Assembly: GCA_018432315.1 (NCBI GenBank)
Contig: JAHDLB010000004.1
Span: 289,802-353,801, forward strand
Origin: Anaerolineae bacterium
GTDB lineage: Bacteria > Chloroflexota > Anaerolineae > Aggregatilineales > Aggregatilineaceae
Direction of reading: 5' to 3'
Length of the DNA stretch: 64,000 bases
Shown here: piece after piece, positions 24,654-33,013 of the stretch
Numbering within the stretch: the stretch's first letter is position 1
How the letters are laid out: each line of letters begins with the position of its first letter
Made by a program: the position numbers and the translations under genes
The notes under the pieces: generated by a model
Databases searched by the model: none
What the model was told of the DNA's origin: nothing
What the model saw: only the letters and a program-made list of their open reading frames with translations

Positions 24654-26345
24654 ATGATGAGCAAAAACGCCTGGGGGTGGTCCCTGGTGTGCGCGGTCGC
24701 GATCGGGGCCGGGCTGGTGCTGGTCGCGGGATATGGCGCGGCGCTCGCCCAGGACGGCGACGCTCCCCAGCCCGAGCCGTTCGAGGGGCAGCTGCTGCCC
24801 ACGGACAAAAACGCGTTCTTCGCGGGGGCGGGGGCATGCACGAGCTGTCACACCAACATGGTCGACGAGTCCGGCGCGGACGTGTCGATCGATGCGTACT
24901 GGCGCGCGACGATGATGGCGAACGCCGCGCGCGACCCGTACTGGCTGGCATCGGTGCGCGTCGAGACGCTGGGCGCGCCCGGCCTGAAGGACGTGATCGA
25001 GGACAAGTGCACGACCTGCCACATGCCGATGGCGCGCACGACCGTCGCCGTGCAGGACGAGGCGCCGGGCCTGCTGCACGGGGATGGCGGTCTCGCGGAC
25101 CCGGATCACCCGCTGCACGCGCTGGCGAACGACGGCGTATCGTGCACGCTGTGCCACCAGGTCGAGCCGGAGGGCCTGGGCGAGCCGGCGAGCTTCAGCG
25201 GCGGATTCGCCATCGACACCGCGCGCGCGGCGGACAACCGGCCCGCGTACAATCCCTTCGCCAGCAACCCGGAGCTGTCGGCGGTGATGCAGAACGCGTC
25301 CGGATTCGTGCCGGAGCAGAGCGAGCACGTCACCAAGGCGGAACTGTGCGCGAGCTGTCACACGCTCTACACGCCTTACCTCGACAGCAGCGGCGCGATC
25401 GCGGGCGAGTTCCCCGAGCAAACGCCGTATTTCGAATGGCTCAACAGCCAGTACGTCGCGTCGACGCCGTGCCAGGGCTGCCACATGCCCACCGCCGAGG
25501 GGGGCGTGATCACGAGTGTGGTCGGCGGCGAGCCGCGCAGCCCGTTCGCCAAGCACGTCTTCGTCGGCGGGAACGTCTACATGCAGTCGATCTTCCGCGC
25601 CTTTGGCGACGACCTCGAACTGACGGCCAGCAGCGAGCACGTCGAGGCGACGGGCGCCCGCACGCTGGACCAGTTGCAGGGCCGGACGGCGAGTTTGGCG
25701 CTCGAAAACCTGGGGTATGCCAGGTCGCAGGTGACGGCGAACGTCGTGGTGCGCAATCTGGCCGGGCACAAATTCCCCACCGGGTTTCCGTCGCGGCGGG
25801 CGTGGCTGCACCTGGTGATCGAGGACGCGGGCGGTAACGTCGTGTTCGAGTCGGGCGGTGTCGACGAGCAAGGCCGCATCACCGGCGACAATCACGACGC
25901 CGATCCGGGCAGTTTCGAGCCGCACCACAAGGTGATTCGCCAGCCGCACGAGGTCCAGATTTACGAGTCGGTGATGGTCGATACCGATGGCAACGTGACC
26001 AATATCCTGCTGCGCGGGTCGGGTTACATCAAGGATAACCGCCTGCTGCCGGTGGGCTTCGACAAGATCACCGCGCCGGGCGACATCGCGCCGGACGATC
26101 TGGCCCTGGAAGATGCCAATTTCACCGGCGGTGGCGACCGCGTGATGTATTCGATCAACGTGGGCGACGCGCAAGGGCCGTTCACGGTGCGGGTCGACCT
26201 GCTGTACCTGTCGATTGGCTACAACTGGGCCGAAAAGCTGCGCGCCTTCACCACCGACGAGAGCGCCGCGTTCATGGCGTATTTCGACGCCGTCCCGAAC
26301 CTGCCGGTCGTGGTTGCCAGCGCATCCGCGACGGTTGGTGGCTGA
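24654..26345 (+). CDS. Secreted pentaheme cytochrome c family protein
   Basis: An exported multiheme cytochrome of about 563 residues. A signal peptide (about 1-33, ending ALA-QDG) is followed by five CxxCH motifs: CTSCH, CTTCH, CTLCH, CASCH and CQGCH, all within the first 300 residues. The C-terminal half has no heme site and looks like a beta-rich domain. The spacing recalls cytochrome c554-like multiheme proteins, but no substrate-binding motif is recognisable. GGGGGAG precedes two adjacent ATG codons (24654, 24657); either could be used. No quinol oxidase or maturation genes are nearby. Role: probably extracytoplasmic electron transfer, partner unknown. Confidence 0.85.
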   Translation: MMSKNAWGWSLVCAVAIGAGLVLVAGYGAALAQDGDAPQPEPFEGQLLPTDKNAFFAGAGACTSCHTNMVDESGADVSIDAYWRATMMANAARDPYWLASVRVETLGAPGLKDVIEDKCTTCHMPMARTTVAVQDEAPGLLHGDGGLADPDHPLHALANDGVSCTLCHQVEPEGLGEPASFSGGFAIDTARAADNRPAYNPFASNPELSAVMQNASGFVPEQSEHVTKAELCASCHTLYTPYLDSSGAIAGEFPEQTPYFEWLNSQYVASTPCQGCHMPTAEGGVITSVVGGEPRSPFAKHVFVGGNVYMQSIFRAFGDDLELTASSEHVEATGARTLDQLQGRTASLALENLGYARSQVTANVVVRNLAGHKFPTGFPSRRAWLHLVIEDAGGNVVFESGGVDEQGRITGDNHDADPGSFEPHHKVIRQPHEVQIYESVMVDTDGNVTNILLRGSGYIKDNRLLPVGFDKITAPGDIAPDDLALEDANFTGGGDRVMYSINVGDAQGPFTVRVDLLYLSIGYNWAEKLRAFTTDESAAFMAYFDAVPNLPVVVASASATVGG

Positions 26346-26572
26346 CCGGGAGTCTGTTCGCACACAACAGGCAGACGACTCCATACGTGCCCGGCAGGTT
26401 GCAGTCGTCTGTCGTGCTGATAGGCACTAACCCCGCGATCGGCGATCGGGATAAAATAGATGTGTTTCGCAGCCTATCCCGTGCCTCGGCGCGAATAGAG
26501 TGTTTGTGGCAGTTGGAGTGCACCGGGCCGGTAGGCTTTTTTGATCAGGCTGATCTGAGTGAGGAGTTTTTT

Positions 26573-27790
26573 ATGAGTATTAGCCAGTTGGCCCGTTCGA
26601 TCAAGGAATCGCCCACCCTGAAGCTCAACGAGGAAGCCCAGACCCTGCGGGCGCGCGGCGAGCCGGTGATCAACCTGGGGGTGGGCGAGCCGAAAAACAA
26701 GGCGCCGATCACCGCTGTGTTGGGGTCGGCGGCCAAGCTCAACGACGGGGACGTCAAATACGTGCCGGTGGACGGCACCAAGTCGCTGAAAAAGGCCATC
26801 ATCCGCTACACAGAGGAGCACTATGGGCGGATGGTCGGCCCGGACAACGTGATCATCTCCACCGGCGCGAAGCAGTCGCTGTTCAACCTGCTGTTCTCGA
26901 TCATCGATCCCCAGGACGAGATCATCATCCTGGCGCCCTACTGGGTGAGCTATCCCGAAATGGTCAAGATGGTGTACGGCGTCCCGGTGATCGTCACGCC
27001 GGAGGACGGCTCGTTTCACCCGCGGATGAGCGAGGTCGAGGAAGCGGTCAGCTCGTACACCAAAGCGATCATCGTCAACAGCCCGAACAACCCGTCCGGG
27101 GCGCTGTATTCAGCCGACTTCATCGCCGCGATCGTCGAGTTTTGCGAGAGCCGCGACATTTACCTGATCCTGGACGACATCTATCACAAGCTGGTGTTCG
27201 ACGGCAAACAAGCACCGTCGCCCTTCAATTACACGAACAAAGACATCGAGACGACGCGCCTGGTGGTGTTGAACGGCGTTTCCAAGCTGTATGGCATGAC
27301 CGGCTTCCGGATCGGGTGGGCTGTGGGCAACAGCCGCCTGATCGAAGTGATGGCTAACGTCCAGGGTCAAGTGACGTCGAACGCGTCCACGGTGTCGCAG
27401 GCCGCCGCCGAAGCGGCCCTGACCGGGCCCCAGAACGTGGTGGAAAACCTGCGCCTGGGCATCCAGAACAACCGCGACGTGATCATGAACGAGCTGCGGT
27501 CGTTCACCGATGTCCGCGTCACCAAGCCGGAAGGGACGTTCTACATCCTGCCGGACTTCCGCGCCTATACCAACGATTCGGTCGAGCTGGCGCAGTTCCT
27601 GCTGCGCAAAGCGCTGGTGGTGACCGTGCCCGGCAGGGAATTCGGCATGGAAGGCCACCTGCGCCTCAGCTACTCCGGCTCGGTCAAGGAGATCATCGAG
27701 GCGGTGGAGCGACTGAAGTGGGCGTTGGATCCGAACGCGCCCAACGAGATCTATATCGGCGACCGGAAGTGCATCAGGGACTGGATGTAG
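26573..27790 (+). CDS. Aspartate aminotransferase family protein (class I/II, PLP-dependent)
   Basis: A 405-residue fold-type I aminotransferase. The PLP lysine is Lys238 in NGVSKLYGMTGFRIGW; NSPNNPSG and the Arg in HLRLSYSGS match aspartate aminotransferase subgroup Ib. ATG 26573 is chosen because GAGGAG lies 7 bases upstream; an open frame continues upstream but is non-homologous leader. It probably transfers amino groups between aspartate or another amino acid and 2-oxoglutarate. It ends 10 bp before PEP carboxykinase, so the pair could link aspartate/oxaloacetate with PEP; that metabolic pairing is inference. Confidence 0.9.
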   Translation: MSISQLARSIKESPTLKLNEEAQTLRARGEPVINLGVGEPKNKAPITAVLGSAAKLNDGDVKYVPVDGTKSLKKAIIRYTEEHYGRMVGPDNVIISTGAKQSLFNLLFSIIDPQDEIIILAPYWVSYPEMVKMVYGVPVIVTPEDGSFHPRMSEVEEAVSSYTKAIIVNSPNNPSGALYSADFIAAIVEFCESRDIYLILDDIYHKLVFDGKQAPSPFNYTNKDIETTRLVVLNGVSKLYGMTGFRIGWAVGNSRLIEVMANVQGQVTSNASTVSQAAAEAALTGPQNVVENLRLGIQNNRDVIMNELRSFTDVRVTKPEGTFYILPDFRAYTNDSVELAQFLLRKALVVTVPGREFGMEGHLRLSYSGSVKEIIEAVERLKWALDPNAPNEIYIGDRKCIRDWM

Positions 27791-27800
27791 GGAATTGGTG

Positions 27801-29444
27801 ATGAACAACAACCTGCTGAACATCAAGACACCGGCCCAGGATCAGGCCCACGCGCTCAAAGCGGATTACGGCCTGAGCAATCACGGGCTGGGCAATCTGC
27901 GGCAGAGCTATTGGAACCTGCCGTCCGAAGCGCTGTACGAGGAGATCGTGTTTCGCGGCGAGGGCCGGATCAGCACGCGCGGCGCGCTGGTCGTGAATTC
28001 CGGCAAGCACAACGCCCGCGCCGCCCAGGATAAGTTCATCGTCCGCGAGCCGGACAGCGAAGATCATATCTGGTGGGGCGAATACAACCGCCCGATCAGC
28101 GCGGCGCAGTTCACCGATACGCTCAACCGGCTGCAAGGCTTCCTGCAGGGGCGCGATCTCTTCGTGCAGGACTGCTACGCGGGCGCCAACCCGGCGTACC
28201 GGATGCCGGTCCGGATCATCACCGAGTATGCCTGGCACAGCCTGTTCGCGCGGAACATGTTCATCCTGCCTAAAACCCGCGAGGAATATCGCCAACACGT
28301 CCCGGACTTCACGCTGATCTGCGTGCCGTCGTTCAAGGGCTTCCCGGCCATCGACTCGACGCGCACCAGCACGTTCATCCTGCTCAACTTCGATCAGCGG
28401 CTGTGCATTCTCGGCGACACGGCTTACGGCGGCGAGATCAAGAAGTCGATCTTCACGGTCATGAATTACCTGCTGCCCCTGGAAGGCGTGATGCCCATGC
28501 ACTGCTCGGCCAACCAGGGCGACGACGGCGAGACGGCGCTGTTCTTCGGCCTGTCGGGCACGGGCAAGACCACGCTCTCCGCCGATCCCAGCCGCGGGCT
28601 GATCGGCGACGACGAGCACGGTTGGAGCGACGAGGGCGTGTTCAACTTCGAGAACGGCTGTTATGCCAAGGTGATCCAGCTCTCGCCCACGGCAGAGCCG
28701 GAGATCTACGCGGCCACGCGCCGGTTTGGTACCGTGCTGGAGAACGTGGTCTACGACCCGGTGACGCGCTACATCGATCTCGACGACGACGCCATCACCG
28801 AGAACACGCGCGCGTCGTACCCGCTGGAGTTCATCGACAACGCGGTCCCGTCCAAGATGGGCGGGCATCCCCGGAACGTCATCTTCCTGACGTGTGACGC
28901 GCAGGGTGTGATGCCGCCCATCGCCCGCCTGACGCCGGACCAGGCGCTGTACCATTTCATCTCCGGCTATACGTCCAAAGTGGGCGGCACGGAGGTGGGC
29001 CTGGGCGAAGAGCCGGAGATCACGTTCAGCACGTGCTTCGGCGCGCCGTTCATGGTGCACCACCCGACCTTCTACGCGGACCTGCTCAAGCGCAAGATCG
29101 AGCGCTACGACGCCCACTGCTGGCTGATCAATACCGGCTGGGTGGGCGGCCCGTATGGCGTGGGGAAGCGCATCAGCATTCGCCACACGCGCGCGCTGCT
29201 CACCGCGGCGCTCAACGGCGACCTGCTGGACGTCGACTACTACGCGGACCCCATCTTCGGCTTCCAGGTGCCCAAGTCGTGCCCGAACGTCCCCGAAGAC
29301 GTGCTGTACCCTGCCGAGGCGTGGCCCAGCCAGGACGAATACTGGCACAAGTACCGCCAGCTCGCCACGCGGTTCGTCGACAACTTCAAGAAGTTCGCGC
29401 CCGAATGCCCGCCCGAAGTGCGCGCCGCCGGGCCGAAACTCTGA
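27801..29444 (+). CDS. pckA: Phosphoenolpyruvate carboxykinase (ATP)
   Basis: Converts oxaloacetate and ATP to PEP, CO2 and ADP. The P-loop is GLSGTGKTTLSADP, and the oxaloacetate/metal segment GDTAYGGEIKKSIFTVMNYLLP and the RISIRHTRAL stretch are characteristic of the ATP-dependent enzyme rather than the GTP form. Length 547 is usual. ATG 27801 is preferred over in-frame TTG/GTG codons just upstream. It lies 10 bp after the aminotransferase and ends at a strong intrinsic terminator (29469-29511). Confidence 0.97.
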   Translation: MNNNLLNIKTPAQDQAHALKADYGLSNHGLGNLRQSYWNLPSEALYEEIVFRGEGRISTRGALVVNSGKHNARAAQDKFIVREPDSEDHIWWGEYNRPISAAQFTDTLNRLQGFLQGRDLFVQDCYAGANPAYRMPVRIITEYAWHSLFARNMFILPKTREEYRQHVPDFTLICVPSFKGFPAIDSTRTSTFILLNFDQRLCILGDTAYGGEIKKSIFTVMNYLLPLEGVMPMHCSANQGDDGETALFFGLSGTGKTTLSADPSRGLIGDDEHGWSDEGVFNFENGCYAKVIQLSPTAEPEIYAATRRFGTVLENVVYDPVTRYIDLDDDAITENTRASYPLEFIDNAVPSKMGGHPRNVIFLTCDAQGVMPPIARLTPDQALYHFISGYTSKVGGTEVGLGEEPEITFSTCFGAPFMVHHPTFYADLLKRKIERYDAHCWLINTGWVGGPYGVGKRISIRHTRALLTAALNGDLLDVDYYADPIFGFQVPKSCPNVPEDVLYPAEAWPSQDEYWHKYRQLATRFVDNFKKFAPECPPEVRAAGPKL

Positions 29445-29468
29445 CGCGCCCGTTCGCGCCACGAATCC

Positions 29469-29511
29469 GCCGGGATGCCGCCGCCGCGCCGCATCCCGGC
29501 GTTGTATTTTT
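29469..29511 (+). terminator. Intrinsic terminator of the aminotransferase-pckA unit
   Basis: A perfect 10-bp stem GCCGGGATGC/GCATCCCGGC (29469-29478, 29491-29500), 12-base loop, followed by GTTGTATTTTT. It lies between convergent pckA and the P1 peptidase gene. Confidence 0.8.
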
Positions 29512-29521
29512 GGGAGACCGG

Positions 29522-30508
29522 TCAGCCGGTGCTGCCCCCGTTCTGGCGGATCGCCGCGCCGGTGGGCAGGCCCGCCAGCGACGTCGCGGCCAGGACGGCG
29601 CGCCGGATGGCCTGGGCGGTGACCTCTGCCGCAAAGGCGCCGATCACGCTGGCGTTGGCGTCGCCCGCGCTGCCGGTCGCCAGCGCGAAGATCGTGTCGC
29701 CATCGAACAAGGTGTGCGCCGGGCGGACCGCCTGGGCGAGGCCGTCCTGGGCCATCTGCGCGACCTTGTTCGTTTGTTCCTTGGTGAGCCGGGCATTGGT
29801 CGCCACCACGCCGACGACCGTGTTGCCGGATCGCCTGGACGGCGTGCGGGCCATCGACGGCAGCAGCGCCATCGCCCCGGCGAACCGGTCGCCTTCCGGC
29901 GGCAGGCGCGTCCCCGCCAGGATCGTCCCGTCCGCCGCGATCACGTCTCCCGCCGCGTTGGCGACCATCAGCGCGGCCACGATTAGCCCGTCGCCCAGGT
30001 CGACGGCGGCGCTGCCCACGCCGCCCTTGCACGCGAAGCCCGGCCCCATCAGGCCGCCGACGCGCGCGCCCGCCCCCGCGCCGGCGCTGCCTTCCACCAC
30101 CGGATCGGCGCCCGCGGCCCGGCAGGCGGCGTAGCCCATCGCGGCGTCGGGGCGGATCGCCGGGTCGCCGGTGTCCAGGTCGAAGATGATCGCCGCCGGG
30201 ACGATGGGCACCACGCCCACCCCCACGTCATAGCCGGTTCCCTGTTCCTCCAAAAAGCGCATGACGCCGCTCGCCGCGTCCAGGCCATAGGCGCTGCCCC
30301 CGGCCAGCAGCACGGCGTCGACGTGCTCGACCAGGTGCAGCGGGCGCAGCAGGTCCGTTTCGCGGGTGCCCGGCGCGCCCCCGCGCTGGTCCACCCCGCC
30401 GACCGTTCCGGGCGGGGGGAGCACGACCGTGCACCCGGTCGGTCCGTCCAGGTTGTGCGCGTGCCCGACGCGCAGGCCGTCGATGGCTGTGAGCGTTTCG
30501 TTCGACAT
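29522..30508 (-). CDS. P1-family (DmpA/NylC-like) N-terminal-nucleophile hydrolase
   Basis: A 328-residue self-processing hydrolase of the DmpA fold. The likely autocleavage point is Asn229-Thr230 in SGNTVVGVVATNARLT, with Thr230 as the new N-terminal nucleophile. The NT dyad resembles nylon oligomer hydrolase NylC more than the Gly-Ser of DmpA. The conserved N-terminal TDLLRPLHLVEHVDAVLLAGGSAYG is the family oxyanion region. GAGGAGG precedes the ATG. Family members cleave short peptides or amides; the true substrate is unknown. It is divergent from coaX, with about 77 bp between them. Confidence 0.85.
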   Translation of the reverse strand: MSNETLTAIDGLRVGHAHNLDGPTGCTVVLPPPGTVGGVDQRGGAPGTRETDLLRPLHLVEHVDAVLLAGGSAYGLDAASGVMRFLEEQGTGYDVGVGVVPIVPAAIIFDLDTGDPAIRPDAAMGYAACRAAGADPVVEGSAGAGAGARVGGLMGPGFACKGGVGSAAVDLGDGLIVAALMVANAAGDVIAADGTILAGTRLPPEGDRFAGAMALLPSMARTPSRRSGNTVVGVVATNARLTKEQTNKVAQMAQDGLAQAVRPAHTLFDGDTIFALATGSAGDANASVIGAFAAEVTAQAIRRAVLAATSLAGLPTGAAIRQNGGSTG

Positions 30509-30530
30509 ACAGTCCTCCTCCGTTTGGGGC

Positions 30531-30536
30531 TATAAT
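30531..30536 (+). promoter_or_regulatory. -10 element of coaX
   Basis: A perfect TATAAT 50 bp before the coaX start in the short divergent gap with the P1 peptidase gene. No -35 at correct spacing is evident. Confidence 0.4.
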
Positions 30537-30585
30537 CAGGCGCGTTGATGAGTGGTTTGCGTTGTGCAAAGGATCGACATTGACC

Positions 30586-31353
30586 ATGCTGCTGGCGATT
30601 GACATTGGCAACACGAATATCGTTTTCGGCGTTCACGATGGGGCGCAGTGGGCGCATCACTGGCGCGTCCAGACCGTGCGCGAGCGGATGCCGGATGAAT
30701 ACGCGGTGATGTTTCACAACTTTCTGCGCGAGGCCGGCCTGGGCCTGGACCGGTTCGACCAGACCATCCTGAGCAGCGTTGTGCCGTCGCTCACGTCCGG
30801 GCTGGCGGAGATGGTCGCCCAGCGCACCGGCTTTCGCCCGGTGGTGGTCAGCCACACGATCAACCTCGGTATCCGGATCGACGTCGATTATCCCGAAACC
30901 GTCGGCAGCGACCGCATCGCGGACGCGGTGGCCGCCTACGAGCGCTTCCATACGAACTGCATCGTGGTCGATTTCGGCACGGCGACGGCGTTCACTATCG
31001 TGTCCGGCGCCGGTGAGATGATCGGCGCGGTGATCGCGGCAGGGCTGGGCACCACGGCGGACGCGCTGGTGCGGCGCACGGCGCAGCTTCCGCAGATCGA
31101 TCTGGTCCCCCCGCCGTCGGTGATTGGCCGCAACACGATTCACGCCATGCAGGCGGGGCTGGTGCTGGGCCACCTGGCGATGGTCGAGGGGCTGGTCACG
31201 CGGATCAAAGACGAGTTGGGCAGCGCGAAGGTGATCGCGACCGGCGGGCTGGCGACCGCGCTCGGCGCTTACACCGACTGCTTCGACACGATCGATCCCT
31301 GGCTCACGTTGGACGGTCTACGCCTGATCGCCGCCCGCAACCCCCGCGTGTGA
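30586..31353 (+). CDS. coaX: Type III pantothenate kinase
   Basis: Catalyses the first step of coenzyme A synthesis, pantothenate to 4'-phosphopantothenate. The N-terminal LAIDIGNTNIVFGVHDG is the ASKHA phosphate-binding motif; ETVGSDRIADAVAAYE and IVVDFGTATAFTIV are the two further type III signatures. Length 255 is typical. ATG 30586 starts the standard MLLAIDIGNTN; an in-frame TTG at 30580 has better spacing (6 bases) to AAAGGA, so the true start may be two codons earlier. The convergent coaBC unit lies directly beyond, so two CoA pathway genes are neighbours. Confidence 0.96.
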   Translation: MLLAIDIGNTNIVFGVHDGAQWAHHWRVQTVRERMPDEYAVMFHNFLREAGLGLDRFDQTILSSVVPSLTSGLAEMVAQRTGFRPVVVSHTINLGIRIDVDYPETVGSDRIADAVAAYERFHTNCIVVDFGTATAFTIVSGAGEMIGAVIAAGLGTTADALVRRTAQLPQIDLVPPPSVIGRNTIHAMQAGLVLGHLAMVEGLVTRIKDELGSAKVIATGGLATALGAYTDCFDTIDPWLTLDGLRLIAARNPRV

Positions 31354-31367
31354 GGCGGGTTTCGTCT

Positions 31368-31670
31368 CTAGCGTTCATAAATGACCTGCGCTGTTCTGAC
31401 GACATCGTTTCGAAAGTGGGGGCTCAAGAAGCCCGGCGTGTTGAGATCGACTTCGCGGCCAATCAACGCGCTTAATTCATCTTGAATAGTGGCGAGCTTG
31501 AAAAAGCCAACGGGCACGCCTGGCTCGAACTCCACCAACACATCGACATCGCTTTCGGGACGGAAGTCATCGCGCAGCACAGACCCAAAGAGCGCCAGCT
31601 TGCGGATATGGTTGCGCCGGCAAAACTCTGCGATTGTATCGGGGGCGATCGTGATATGATGCCCGGTCAT
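31368..31670 (-). CDS. Minimal nucleotidyltransferase (MNT) domain protein
   Basis: A 100-residue protein with the polymerase-beta-like motif GSVLRDDFRPESDVDVLVEF, giving the G-S and D-x-D metal-binding residues at about 29-44. The rest is a compact alpha/beta domain ending HFRNDVVRTAQVIYER. Such proteins are usually MntA antitoxins paired with a HEPN toxin, and adenylylate it. No HEPN gene is adjacent: one side is convergent coaX, the other is coaBC. Its ATG overlaps the coaBC stop (ATGA, 31667-31670). It is therefore an orphan or has another target. Confidence 0.85.
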   Translation of the reverse strand: MTGHHITIAPDTIAEFCRRNHIRKLALFGSVLRDDFRPESDVDVLVEFEPGVPVGFFKLATIQDELSALIGREVDLNTPGFLSPHFRNDVVRTAQVIYER

Positions 31671-32926
31671 CGTGCCTCCTCGTCTGTGCCGAGCAGCGCG
31701 GCCACCCGCGCAATGACTGCCTCGCCGACGCGGGCCTTGCTCGTCAGGTCGAGCGGGTGCTGCGCGCCGCCCGCGTCGATCAGCACCACCCGGTTGGTGT
31801 CCACGTTGAACCCGGCATCCGGCGCGGTGATGTCGTTGGCGACGATCAGGTCCAGCCCCTTGCGGCGGAGCTTGGCCTGCGCGTTTTCCAGCAGGTCGTG
31901 GCTCTCCGCGGCGAACCCGATCACGGCGCGCGGGTGGCCGGTAGCGGCCCGCTGCGTCTTGATCGCCATCAGGATATCCGGCGTGCGGCGCAGCGCCAGC
32001 GTGGGCGCTTCGTCGTCCTGGTCGGCCTTCTTGATCTTGTGCTGGGCGATCTCCGCCGGGCGAAAGTCCGCCACCGCCGCCGCCATGATCAGCGCGTCGG
32101 CATCCCGCGAATACGTCAGCACGGCGTCGAGCATAGCCTCGGCGCTCTCGACGGGCACCAGCACAGCGCCCACCGGCACCGGTAGCTGCTGCGTGGCGCT
32201 GATCAGCGTGACGCACGCGCCCGCGTCGAGCGCGGCTTGGGCCAGCGCGTAGCCCTGCTTGCCGCTCGAACGGTTGGTGATGTAGCGCACCGGGTCGATC
32301 GGCTCGCGCGTGCCGCCCGCCGTGATCACGACCTTCATGTTTTCCAGCGGGCCGCCGCGCCCCAGCGCGCGCCGGATGTGGCCGAGCAGCACCGGCGTCT
32401 CGGGCAGGCGGCCCCGCCCCACCAGCCCGGACGCGAAACGCCCGCGGGCCGGCTCGATCACGGCCACGCCGCGCTCGCGCAGGGCCGCAAGGTTGGCCTG
32501 GGTGGCGGGGTGCTCGTACATGCCGCCGTCCATCGCCGGGGCGACGACGACCGGGCAGCGCGCCGCCAGGGCCGTCACCGAGAGCAGGTCGTCGGCCAGC
32601 CCGTGCGCCAGTTTCGCCAGGCTGTTGGCAGTGACCGGCGCCACGACCAGCAGGTCGGCGCCTTCGCCCAGGCCGACGTGCGCGATGTGAGTCGGCAGGC
32701 CGCCGCCGGTGTCCGTTCCCCACATCGAGGTATACACCGGGCGCCCGGTCACGGCCTGGAAGGTCAGCGGTGTGACGAACCGCTGCGCGGCCCCGGTCAT
32801 GATCACGTCGACGCGCGCCCCGGCCTGGGTCAGTTTGCTGGCGAGATCGACGGCCTTGTAGGCGGCGATGCTGCCCGTCACGCCGAGGATGATGCGTCTG
32901 TCGTCCAGAACGGTAATATGTTCCAT
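31667..32926 (-). CDS. coaBC: Bifunctional phosphopantothenoylcysteine decarboxylase / phosphopantothenate-cysteine ligase
   Basis: Performs two central steps of CoA synthesis. The N-terminal flavoprotein half has GVTGSIAAYK and conserved His in THIAHVGLGEGADLLVVAP. The PxMNxxMW active-site motif reads PAMDGGMY, with Asp133 in place of Asn. The C-terminal ligase half has ITAGGTREPIDPVRYITNRS and AAVADFRP...KIKK. Length 419 is typical. ATG 32926 begins the conserved protein; its ribosome site is weak. It overlaps the MNT gene by 4 bp and follows the etfA terminator, inside whose loop a minus-strand TACAAT could act as its own -10. Confidence 0.94.
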   Translation of the reverse strand: MEHITVLDDRRIILGVTGSIAAYKAVDLASKLTQAGARVDVIMTGAAQRFVTPLTFQAVTGRPVYTSMWGTDTGGGLPTHIAHVGLGEGADLLVVAPVTANSLAKLAHGLADDLLSVTALAARCPVVVAPAMDGGMYEHPATQANLAALRERGVAVIEPARGRFASGLVGRGRLPETPVLLGHIRRALGRGGPLENMKVVITAGGTREPIDPVRYITNRSSGKQGYALAQAALDAGACVTLISATQQLPVPVGAVLVPVESAEAMLDAVLTYSRDADALIMAAAVADFRPAEIAQHKIKKADQDDEAPTLALRRTPDILMAIKTQRAATGHPRAVIGFAAESHDLLENAQAKLRRKGLDLIVANDITAPDAGFNVDTNRVVLIDAGGAQHPLDLTSKARVGEAVIARVAALLGTDEEAR

Positions 32927-32948
32927 AGCCCCGCCATTCGAGAACCAC

Positions 32949-32982
32949 AAAAAACAGGTCCCCAGATTGTACCGGAGACCTG
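32949..32982 (-). terminator. Intrinsic terminator of the acd-etfBA operon
   Basis: On the minus strand a 9-bp stem with one wobble (32982-32974 with 32963-32955) is followed by TTTTTT. The loop contains a minus-strand TACAAT (32971-32966) that could serve coaBC, so termination and new initiation may overlap. Confidence 0.75.
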
Positions 32983-33013
32983 CCGGACTTTCACGATTTT
33001 CATGAACGGCGCG

